A stretch of DNA of 21,620 bases from Pelargonium nanum (Eukaryota > Streptophyta > Magnoliopsida > Geraniales > Geraniaceae). The notes beneath the pieces are model-generated. The model ran no database searches. It saw only the letters and a list, made by a program, of their open reading frames with translations, and was not told where the DNA came from. The stretch lies in NCBI GenBank assembly GCA_036897485.1, contig JAYMTF010001729.1, positions 1-21,620 on the forward strand, read 5' to 3'. Every line of letters starts with the position of its first letter. Within the stretch, counting starts at the first letter, position 1. Below, in pieces: positions 10,656 through 19,121 of this stretch. A program made the position numbers and the translations under genes.

Positions 10656-11905
10656 GATCTCTTTACCAACAAGTTCCTAAGAAGCAAGCATACATACCAA
10701 AAAGAGTAAATATGGATGTTATTATCAAACAGAATAGCTCTCTCAGAGCAAAAGGTATTGTGAGTAAATATTATATAGCAACCAACCTTGACAAGTGAAT
10801 GTAACTAAAACAAAAAGTAAATATTAAAGAAATTATAAGGTCAGAACAAATTCACTAAATATAGAAAACAAAACACAGCATTTAAACTTCATTATATACA
10901 TCATTGAAATAATACTATGTCTAACAAAGTTACTCAAAATGATAATAAGACATCAACAGAGACAGGAACACTCTCATCCACATTAATTCAGAAATTAAGG
11001 GTTATAATCACAAATCCATCAATAACCATAATCTGTTAGGTGCAAGTAATTTATTGAATAACAATAACATAGCTTCAAAAGGTAAATATAGTTATACACA
11101 ACCACAAAAATGTCAAAAAAATAAAATAAAAATGCAAGTGTTCATCATTCCAACCACCAATCCTATTTCAGTGATTTTGTAATCAGTGATAATTATTACT
11201 GACATGCAAATTGAATTAATGTTGAAAGCTGTAGTTTCAAAGTTCAAACCATTTCATTTATCATCAAATTCACCTATAAGAAATCTCAGGTACAGTATTA
11301 AAACCATTTACATTGCCAATCAAACACATGAAAGTTAGCACAAACTAAACACAATATAATGGCCAATTAGAGTCCTGATTACAGACCCATTACAAGAACT
11401 ACCCACAAAAGAATTTTGACAAACTTGTTTCCCAATCACATTTCAAATTTGACATAACCCATAATCAAAATTTGATCAAACCAAGAGGCTCAACTAAAAG
11501 ACAGAACATTGATAATGCATGAGAAAACGAAATGCATGATCGGAGAGAAATCCGAATACAAACCAGAAAAAAAAAAAGAAGAAAAAAACCCAGAATCTGA
11601 AATGAAATGACTAGTTGAAAAGTTCCAACCTTGGAGTGAAGATTGCAGTAACAGTCCAGACAGAGCCGAAGAAAACCCAACTCAACAAGTTAACTGAGAA
11701 TGATTTACGATCACCGTGTTGGTGCTTTTTTTATGGAGAAAACGAAAGGTTTGGAATAGAAAAGTGGAATAGGAGAGAGCTTTGAAGAGTGAAGAGAAGA
11801 CAGAGAGTGAATAGAGACTGATGCAAGTGCCAAGAAGGAGAAGGGAATGTCCTGCGAAGTCACAAGGAAAGCAACGTGTGAAAGGGGAAATGCACTTTGC
11901 ATTAC
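10656..11905 (-). other. SDE3 5' leader with probable leader intron
   Basis: Upstream of the SDE3 ATG a good acceptor (ttcttag|GAACTTG, exon from 10676) leaves a 21-base leader. A matching donor (CCAAG|gttgga) lies at 11630/11629. This suggests a ~950 bp AT-rich leader intron (10677-11629) and a first non-coding exon from about 11630 to somewhere near 11700-11900, which is CT-rich on the minus strand as plant leaders often are. I see no coding sequence in the intron. The splice sites are seen; use of this intron and the transcription start are inferred. Confidence 0.5.
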
Positions 11906-11914
11906 TTTGGAGAT

Positions 11915-11932
11915 TTGACCCTCATTTTGACC
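11915..11932. promoter_or_regulatory. Pair of W-boxes in the presumed SDE3 promoter
   Basis: TTGACC occurs at 11915-11920 and again at 11927-11932, same orientation, 12 bp apart. TTGAC[C/T] is the WRKY-factor binding core, typical of defence-responsive plant promoters. Both lie in the short gap between the probable SDE3 leader and the foldback element. Function is inferred. Confidence 0.4.
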
Positions 11933-11954
11933 GAACCGTGTGTAAATATTTTTG

Positions 11955-12380
11955 GGTAATTATTTTGGTTTTAATATCTGGACTCAATACCATATAGAAT
12001 TGGTACTTAAAGTTTTTAATTTTTTAATTTTAGCCATGTTATCTTGCTACAACAGATTGACCACCGCCACGTCAGTCCACCCATCTAAGCAAATTGTCAC
12101 GTCAGCCAAAACTGCCACATCACCTATGAGACTCCCACAAACAGGTGTTTCAGAGGATGAGGAAGATGACACACTAAAACGCAGAGTTTTAGTTTGTGAG
12201 AGTGTCATAGGTGATGTGGCAGCTTTAACTGATGTGACAGCTTGTTTGGATGGATTGGCTGACGTGGCGGTGGCCAACCTGCTGTAGCAAGTTAATAGAG
12301 CCAAAATCATAAAATTAAAAACTTTAAGAGTCAATACCATATGATTTTTTAGTCTCGGGATTAAAGCCAAAATAATTACC
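11955..12380. mobile_element. ~426 bp foldback (long inverted repeat) element
   Basis: The left arm (from ggtaattattttgg at 11955) and the reverse complement of the right arm (ending 12380) align nearly throughout. Shared blocks include ttaaagtttttaatttt, accgccacgtcag, and gccacatcacctatga. Only about 50-60 bases near 12140-12195 are unpaired, and they contain a small hairpin (ctaaaac...gttttag). Both strands therefore show similar but meaningless open frames (11952-12287 and 12370-12047). No transposase is present. This is a non-autonomous DNA transposon; Mutator-like or similar is possible, but I see no clear target-site duplication, so class and exact ends are open. Confidence 0.8.
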
Positions 12381-13050
12381 AGTCCTTAGAAGGCAAAACT
12401 AATTAACCCATATTTTTGTGCCATTGCTCGTCATATTTTAAAGATTATAGTAAATTCATCACCTATTATTATTAGCAACAAGTTAGCCAACTTAGAGCTT
12501 GTTTGTAAAATTGCAAGAAGTTTTAAAATGTTGTCGAAACTAAAAGGAGATGGTTCAAAAAATCATTTATGTTTGGTAAATTTATGATTGGAATGAGCAG
12601 GAAGAAAATATTAAAATTATCGAAACAGACATTAAGTTGAGACAAGTGCGCTGCACTAGAGTTCACACCGTTGGCGTGAGAGTATAAGCATGAATCAAGT
12701 GTGTTACTCACAAAAGTAGGGAGTGTGATACCTTAGACCTAAATGGGAATTTATAGGAGAAACTCTTTTATTGTAAACGATGGAGAGATTTTAGGAAGTC
12801 TAAAGTAATTAGAAAACTTTTAAATACGTAAAACCGAGTCACATGTGGAATTAAGTAAACAGGGTCGCTTGGACCGTAGGACGGGTCAAACAAATCGTGG
12901 GTCGTATTGTGATGAATTAGGTAGTGGTGGACTTGTCTGGATTGATGAGTTCTTGGGGTCCAATAATTTATGTACAAGTAGTAGTCTTGCACTCCTATCT
13001 TTTGAGATTTATCTTCATCGTTGGTATGGTTGAGCGTCAGTCCAAGATCG

Positions 13051-13070
13051 AACTAGAACAAACTAGAACA
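13051..13070. repeat. Perfect 10 bp tandem duplication
   Basis: aactagaaca is repeated twice head to tail, with a third partial copy (aaccaaaatc) after it. Minor, but exact. Confidence 0.7.
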
Positions 13071-13637
13071 AACCAAAATCAACTGGATCCGAGCGAGACT
13101 AAATTCTCCATAAAAATATTGACCGAAGACTAGATCGATTAGAATTGGTATAAGGACCGGACCAAATGGACCGATTCTAATTTTAAAATTTTTAAACAAA
13201 ATATGTAAGATATAATAACAAAAATAATTATAAAGTGGATGAAGTTAAGAATAATGAAATATATTGCAGTGATAAAAGAACGAGGGGATAAATAAAAATT
13301 TAAAAACAAATACAATAAAATCTTGAAAAATTAGCATCAATAACATGAAACACCCTGGAAATAACAAACAATTTGCTATGAACACCTGCACCATCAATGT
13401 TTTGTTGAACTAAACCCAATACATTAAAAGAGAGATTGGTACTAAAAAAAGCTTATCTCTTTTTGAACCAAACTAAGTATTGAGAAAAACTCATGTAGAG
13501 AAGAAATGACATAAACATAATCAGTGGCAGGAGCTTTGGTGGCGTCTACATAGAGGGCCTTAGCTCTCCGTGGCGACAGTTACTTATATAAAAACCCTAA
13601 TTTAGAAATAAGAAGATGAATAGTAAATAAGAATTAT

Positions 13638-14065
13638 ATGACCCGTTTAGCTGTAGAAAATAATTTTTATTTTCTGTTTTCGATTTTAGTTTTTAGTTTT
13701 CTGTTCTTTATGGAAAACTTGAAAATTTTATAAAACTTGTTTAGTTGTAAACTTTTTCATTTTTATTTATTTCGAAGTAGAATTAATCTAAATCGGTAAA
13801 TAACAACATTATGCACAATGGAGACTCAATGAAACAAAATAAAAATAAAAATGAATAGTGAAAAAAATGAGTATTCTATTTGGAAAATAAAAAAATAAAA
13901 AACAGTTTTTCATTTTCAAGCTATTTTGGAAAACTTTTTTCCAGTTTTCTATTTTCCGAACGAAAAAACTATGCAACTAAACAAGTTGTCCAGTTTTCCA
14001 GTTTCATAAAACAATTTCTGAAAAATTGGAGGAAATACTTTTTAACTAAATATGCCCATAATTGA
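13638..14065. mobile_element. ~420 bp nested inverted-repeat element
   Basis: Outer arms: accgtttag-type sequence at the left (around 13640) against aactaaatatgcccat at the right (around 14045-14059, read in reverse complement). Inner arms: aacttgtttagttg at 13734-13747 is perfectly complementary to 13974-13987 (14 bp). Between inner and outer arms, both sides carry gaaaactgg/tttatgaaa-like sequence in inverted order. No coding capacity. It resembles non-autonomous DNA transposons with repeated subterminal motifs. The target-site duplication is not clear and the ends are approximate. Confidence 0.65.
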
Positions 14066-14813
14066 TAAGAGCTTGATATTTGTTAGTAATTTAAGTTATA
14101 AATAATCAAATGAAAGTTAAAAAATATTTTTATTCATTTATATTAAAATTTTATTATTTATTTGCCTTGTCATTGATTTTGATATTAAAAATATTTTTTA
14201 TTGTAGTATTAACAGTTTCGTCAGTGAAGTTAACGAAAACGACTCTCCTGAAAAAGTTTTTGACATATTTTGAACTAAAACAGAATCATAAACCCGCATT
14301 TAAACTGAAATATAACGATTTAAAGTTCAATAATTAAAACCATATGTTTTGAATAGTAGATGAACTGATTTGCAACTTTATCCTATTTGTAATTACCTCC
14401 TATAAAAAATTAACTTTCATTTAAAAAAAACACCACCTCAATCGAAAAATAGCCATGTCTATTTTAAACCACATGTCAATATAGTTGTCCTTTCAGGGAC
14501 ATCCTATAAAATTGGGACGATACATGGTCACTGTAGATATGGGAACAATTTGAAAATGATAACAAAGAAATCAATCTCATGTATTTAATGCTAAACGGAT
14601 TCATTCACAAATTAAATGTGAGCAAAAGACTTGGTCTACTTCACTCATTGGGATTAGAGCATAAGAAATAAAAAATGTAAACATTCTATTCTTCCCCTCT
14701 AAGTGAAAAATGATATGTTATTATTTTTAATAAAACTTCTCCTTTTAGGTATATATAGACTTATCAAGTAGATTAAAATTTTATAGTAGACCCACAAAAA
14801 GTTGCACCAATAA

Positions 14814-14928
14814 AAATTAACACTTTTACCGTCGTATTTGCTCTCAATGATAGGGTTAAAGGTTGAGAGACTTAACCAAACTTGTAAAATTTTAACAGTC
14901 AGAAATTAACACTCATATTTGCTCTCAA
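14814..14928. repeat. Degenerate direct repeat pair
   Basis: aaattaacac...gtatttgctctcaat at 14814-14848 is echoed by aaattaacactcatatttgctctcaat at 14903-14928, the second copy lacking about eight internal bases. Likely a local duplication or transposon relic. Confidence 0.6.
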
Positions 14929-15284
14929 TAAATTTATGAGTTTGGAACACCCAATTCCAAATCTAATTTAAACGTGTTTTGACTGAATCTGACTCATTAA
15001 CTTATACAATCGAGATAAAAAAAAAGTAGAATATTAGTAATAGTCTACAAATAACTATTCCTTGACAAGAATTAGTGCATGAGATCATGTACATGAACCA
15101 ATCCAAGTGAGAGTGCTTGATTAAACAAATCCATTGAAAATAGTCCAGTCAAAAGTTTAGGACATCCTCAAGGTATTCCTGATAGCAAATTTTCTTAAGA
15201 GAACCCATAAATAATGAAATCACCTAAAAGGTATAGATAGTTTACAAAATGATATAGCAAATATATACGGAGGAGGATTCACAC

Positions 15285-15670
15285 ATGTTTTTTATTTATA
15301 TATATTTTCTCATGTATTTGGTATAACTAATGAAAATGTTTAGAGTAAAAAATGGATATATTTCAATGTTATAATATATTTACTCACATTTATCAATTTA
15401 AGTGAATAAAAATTATATTTACGATTTTTAGTATACAAACGTTTATAAGTTAAACACTAACAAATTGCACAAACTTATTATAATACATCAAATCTTAAGA
15501 AGAAAAATTAAACGATTTTTTTGAATGATCTCTAATAAAATTAGGTACAAAATATTAACATTTGTAATAAATTCATATTGAAACTTATATATTTTCTACC
15601 CTAAATATTTTCATTAGCAATATAAAATACATATGAAAATAGATGTAAAAAATTATACATGGAAAAATAC
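15285..15670. mobile_element. ~385 bp AT-rich foldback element upstream of CYP89A
   Basis: The left arm (about 15285-15385) and the reverse complement of the right arm (about 15561-15670) align over roughly 100 bases. Matching blocks include catgtattt, taatgaaaatgtttag/taatgaaaatatttag, and tttcaat. The central ~170 bases are partly pairable. No transposase frame. The divergence between arms suggests age. It ends about 180 bp before the P450 TATA box. Confidence 0.6.
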
Positions 15671-15847
15671 ATTTCCAGATTTGCTTAACATAATAGCTGA
15701 TGTGTCATTGACACATTATTATTGTACAATGGTGTGTGTATCATTAGTCTATATTAAATTAGTTGTATATTAAGCGTGTACAATATAATTAGTAAACTGT
15801 TATAAGAGCTATATGGTGCACCAAGAAACTGCTAGATTCTGTCTTGT

Positions 15848-15857
15848 GTATATATAC
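15848..15857 (+). promoter_or_regulatory. CYP89A TATA box
   Basis: GTATATATAC lies about 60 bp before the ATG at 15916, followed by a CA-rich stretch. A start site about 30 bp downstream would leave a leader of only ~35 nt. Confidence 0.55.
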
Positions 15858-15915
15858 ACACACACATCCATTGCTGAACAGTTACCACAGTCATACTCAC
15901 AGACACAGAAACAGC

Positions 15916-17487
15916 ATGGAGACCTGGTTCGTCATCGTAGTCTCTCTCTGCGTTTCAGCGCTCCTCAAATCAGTGTTGGACTTCATCTTCTCCGGCAGCA
16001 AGAGCAATAGCACCGCAAAGCTTCCTCCGGGACCCTCCAGCGTCCCCATCATCGGCAGCTTCATATGGCTCAAAAAATCATTCTCCGAGCTCGAGGCCGT
16101 CCTCCGCAGTCTTTTCGCCAAGTACGGCCCCGTCGTCACCGTCTACATCGGCTCCCGCCCCACCGTCTTCATCCGCGACCGCCAACTCGCCCACCGCACC
16201 CTCGTCCAGAACGGCGCCGTTTTCTCCGACCGCCCTCCGGCCCTCCCTAACTACCGCTTCATCACCAGCAACCAGCACAACATCAGCTCCGCCGCCTACG
16301 GCCCCACCTGGCGCCTTCTCCGCCGCAACCTCACTTCCGAAATGCTCCACCCTTCTCGGGTGGGGTCCTATTCTTTCGCCCGAAAACGTGTCCTTGAGAT
16401 TCTACTCGGCCGCCTCAAATCCCAGGCGAAATCCGGCGAGCCGGTTCGGGTAATCGACCATTTCCAATATGCGATGTTCTGTTTGCTGGTGCTGATGTGT
16501 TTTGGGGATCGGGTCGACGAGAAGCAGATCGGTGAAATTGAAGCCGCCCAGCGCCGATTGCTGCTCAACATCAATCGATTCAACATTCTTAATTTCTGGC
16601 CGCGAGTTGGGAAGATTCTGTTCCGGAAGATGTGGTTGGAGCTGTACGATATCCGGCAGAATCAGGAAAACGTGTACGCTCCTCATATTGAAGCCAGGAA
16701 GAAGATGAAGCTCGAGAGACCGACGAAAGCCATAGACGCCGACAGAGCCTCCGGCGAGGATCAGTTCGTCCTCTCGTACGTCGACTCACTGCTCGATTTG
16801 CAGCTCCCGCACGAGAACCGGAGCCTCACCGACGGTGAAATCGTGAGCCTCTGCTCGGAGTTCCTCAGCGCCGGCACTGACACCACCTCGACGTCGCTGC
16901 ACTGGATCATGGCCAATCTGGTGAAATCTCCGGAAATTCAGGAGAAGCTCTTCGCCGACATCAAGGCCGGGATGGAGAATTCGGGGGCTGAGGAGGTGAG
17001 AGAGCGTGATTTGCAGAAAATGCCGTACTTGAAGGCGGTGGTTCTGGAGGGACTCCGGCGACATCCGCCGGGGCATTTCGTGCTGCCGCACGCGGTGACG
17101 GAGGACGTGACGGTGGACGGGTACCTGGTGCCGAAGAAGGGGATGGTGAATTTCATGGTGGCGGAGATGGCGTTGGACCCGGAGGTGTGGGAGGAGCCGA
17201 GGGCGTTCAAGCCGGAGAGGTTCATGAGCGCCGACGGGAAGAGATTGGAGGCTTTTGACGTGACCGGAAGCAAGGAGATCAAGATGATGCCGTTCGGCGT
17301 GGGGCGGAGGATCTGCGCCGGATACACTCTGGCCATGCTGCATTTGGAGTATTTTGTGGCCAATTTGATATGGAATTTCAAGTGGAGCGCCGTGGACGGC
17401 GAGGAGGTGGACTTGTCGGAGAAGCAAGAGTTCACGGTGGTGATGAAGACTCCATTAAATGCTCAGATTACAGAGAGGTCCAAGTGA
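15916..17487 (+). CDS. Cytochrome P450, CYP89A family
   Basis: A 523-residue, single-exon A-type P450, ER-anchored by a hydrophobic N-terminus (about residues 4-26), then the proline hinge LPPGPSSVP (36-44). Haem-thiolate monooxygenase motifs are complete: I-helix AGTDTTS 319-325, ExxR E378-R381, PERF 433-436, and the haem loop FGVGRRICAG 460-469 with ligand Cys467. The order and wording (FAKYGPVVTVYIGSRP, HNISSAAYGPTWRLLRRNL, RFNILNFWP) are those of CYP89A, and CYP89A genes are typically intronless. Arabidopsis CYP89A9 oxidatively deformylates chlorophyll catabolites in senescing leaves; most other members have no known substrate, so the reaction here is open. The ATG at 15916 is chosen over an in-frame upstream reading from 15844 because the signal-anchor sequence begins there and the TATA box overlaps the longer reading. 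The coding sequence is clearly GC-richer than its AT-rich surroundings, especially at third positions. Confidence 0.95.
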   Translation: METWFVIVVSLCVSALLKSVLDFIFSGSKSNSTAKLPPGPSSVPIIGSFIWLKKSFSELEAVLRSLFAKYGPVVTVYIGSRPTVFIRDRQLAHRTLVQNGAVFSDRPPALPNYRFITSNQHNISSAAYGPTWRLLRRNLTSEMLHPSRVGSYSFARKRVLEILLGRLKSQAKSGEPVRVIDHFQYAMFCLLVLMCFGDRVDEKQIGEIEAAQRRLLLNINRFNILNFWPRVGKILFRKMWLELYDIRQNQENVYAPHIEARKKMKLERPTKAIDADRASGEDQFVLSYVDSLLDLQLPHENRSLTDGEIVSLCSEFLSAGTDTTSTSLHWIMANLVKSPEIQEKLFADIKAGMENSGAEEVRERDLQKMPYLKAVVLEGLRRHPPGHFVLPHAVTEDVTVDGYLVPKKGMVNFMVAEMALDPEVWEEPRAFKPERFMSADGKRLEAFDVTGSKEIKMMPFGVGRRICAGYTLAMLHLEYFVANLIWNFKWSAVDGEEVDLSEKQEFTVVMKTPLNAQITERSK

Positions 17488-17592
17488 TGGTCAGTTTCTG
17501 TTATTTTCATATATGCATGCATGTATCTTGTGGATGTACTGAAGACTTTTCTTTCTATTTCATTGTGAGTTTATGGTAGTCAACATTATGGT

Positions 17593-17598
17593 AATAAA
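17593..17598 (+). terminator. Probable CYP89A poly(A) signal
   Basis: AATAAA about 105 bp after the stop codon, in AT-rich 3' UTR sequence. A plausible plant near-upstream element; use is inferred. Confidence 0.45.
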
Positions 17599-17730
17599 TG
17601 TGATTATAACTTGCCCTTTAATTGCTACATGGAAAGATGATATCATTCGGATGGATCATCACAAAAAGAATGTTGTTCAACATTCATAATTTATGTGATA
17701 GTGTTACACATGAAATTGAATATATAATTC

Positions 17731-17779
17731 AAATATTAGGTATAAGATTTTTTTTGAAAGAAATATTAGGTATAAGATT
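17731..17779. repeat. Exact 19 bp direct repeat, 30 bp period
   Basis: aaatattaggtataagatt is found at 17731-17749 and 17761-17779 with an 11 bp spacer. It has the look of a recent short tandem duplication. Confidence 0.85.
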
Positions 17780-18240
17780 AATGTTATTAATATGGTACAT
17801 GAAATTTAGCATATTACTCAATTTAATATCATTTTGAAAATAAACAATTCAGTACATTCTTCATCCGTCACTATGGATATGTTTAGTGAGATCAGACCCG
17901 AGAGATCTTCACACATTCTCCGTATGCATTACCAATTAAGCCATAACTCGTGAATTTTTAAATTCAACAAAATTTAGTATACACTACTATTTCACCAATA
18001 GTTAAATGTATGACATGACATAATATACAACTGACAAAAAAAAAATCAAATTTGCTTGTACTCTTTTTTTTTTTGGTCACCCGATCATTGCCAGAATATC
18101 CATTTATTGGAAAATTCATATATAACTAGAGTTCTTTTTTGTCCATAACAATATATATTACAATTTTACAGTTTTGCAAGCATTTAATCTTTCTATTGAA
18201 TTTTTTTTTTTATTTTACCCCTATGAATAGGTTATAACAT

Positions 18241-18483
18241 GTCAATTTGTGTCACGTCAGCTACTGAGGACAAGTCACCATGTCAGCTCATATTAGTTGT
18301 CACGTGGACATACCACGTCAGTGAACCTGCACTAAAAGCAAACCATTGCGTTTTGTTTTTGCCTGTTCATTTTGGAAGAAAAAAATAACACGCATCGTTT
18401 AGCGATCTCACATCAACAAACGACAACTATTTTAGTTGGCATGGTTACGCGTCTTCAATAGCCGACCTGACACAAATTAACTT
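18241..18483. mobile_element. ~245 bp foldback element (possibly longer, 18165-18550)
   Basis: The arm 18241-18306 (gtcaatttgtgtcacgtcag...) pairs with the arm 18417-18483 in reverse complement (gttaatttgtgtcaggtcgg...). Similarity continues weakly outward, with attttgca-type and T-rich blocks on both sides. The loop includes gcgttttgtttttgcc and acgcatcgttta. Content is similar in style (cacgtcag motifs, ttgctacaatcag/ttgctacaacag) to the element at 11955-12380, suggesting a related family. No transposase. Confidence 0.65.
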
Positions 18484-19121
18484 GCTACAATCAGTTAATA
18501 ACAGATAAAACAAATAAAAAATTAGTTCAATACATGCAAAATTCTAATTAGAAGATAAATCCTAAAAGAGTGCTAGTCCGGGGAAAGACGAAGCCATTTA
18601 ACCTGATCTAGTTTGTAAGAGCTATTCTCAAATTTTTATGACCGTTCAGAAGTGTAGAAAAATTTAACACTTATCTTAAATAAATTATGAGTTATTGACA
18701 CTGGACAAACTCATGGTTACTCACTGTCTCACTCACTCCACACCCTCGTCTATTTGTATTTTAGCCCAATAAGCCCAATAGTTATGACACTGCAAGATAT
18801 GGTGGACATGAGCAATTAGCTTATTACAACTTGCAAGAATGAAATCACCCTTTTGCTCTACATCCCCAATGACCTGACCATAGATTTATTTCTTGAGAAA
18901 ATCTTAATACCTGTAATTGTATAGAAGATCACCATTAAATATGTCTCAACTACATAATATAAATACACATTATCAGCATAGCACAAAAGAAAATATCAAA
19001 CTATGAAAATCATGCTTGAAACTTAAACAATCTTCAACAATATTTAGACCATAATTTGAGGTATCCTAGCCAGCAGAGCTTAAAGACTGACATGGCTCCA
19101 ATGTTGCATCTCCAAGCTTCT

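Larger units (their letters stand above)
12381..15842. other. AT-rich intergenic DNA rich in transposon relics
   Basis: No gene recognised over 3.4 kb. Besides the foldbacks listed separately: a sequence at about 12496 (tta then gagcttgtttg) resembling a PIF/Harbinger end without a partner; a perfect 10 bp tandem duplication at 13051-13070; a GC-richer patch at 13520-13580 (ggagctttggtggc ... gggccttagctctcc) like old transposon sequence; a degenerate direct repeat at 14814-14848 and 14903-14928. All open frames are short and low-complexity. Confidence 0.5.
17488..19121. other. Intergenic DNA between CYP89A and the monooxygenase
   Basis: No gene seen. The proximal part is the P450 3' UTR, with AATAAA at 17593-17598 as the likely poly(A) signal. 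It contains an exact 19 bp direct repeat (17731-17749 and 17761-17779), the foldback at 18241-18483, and AT-rich filler. The last ~100 bases before 19121 are probably monooxygenase 3' UTR. Confidence 0.55.

Noticed and set aside
11952..12370. Two overlapping ~110-codon open frames on opposite strands with similar peptides
   Set aside because: Their similarity is a by-product of the palindromic foldback; there is no known domain and no sign of coding selection.
12523..12711. 62-codon minus-strand frame resembling scattered plant repeat sequence
   Set aside because: Too short and without a domain; treated as part of the intergenic repeat relics.
16065..17435. Several long open frames on the minus strand and in another plus frame across the P450
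   Set aside because: Shadow frames in GC-rich coding DNA; the P450 frame has every family motif.
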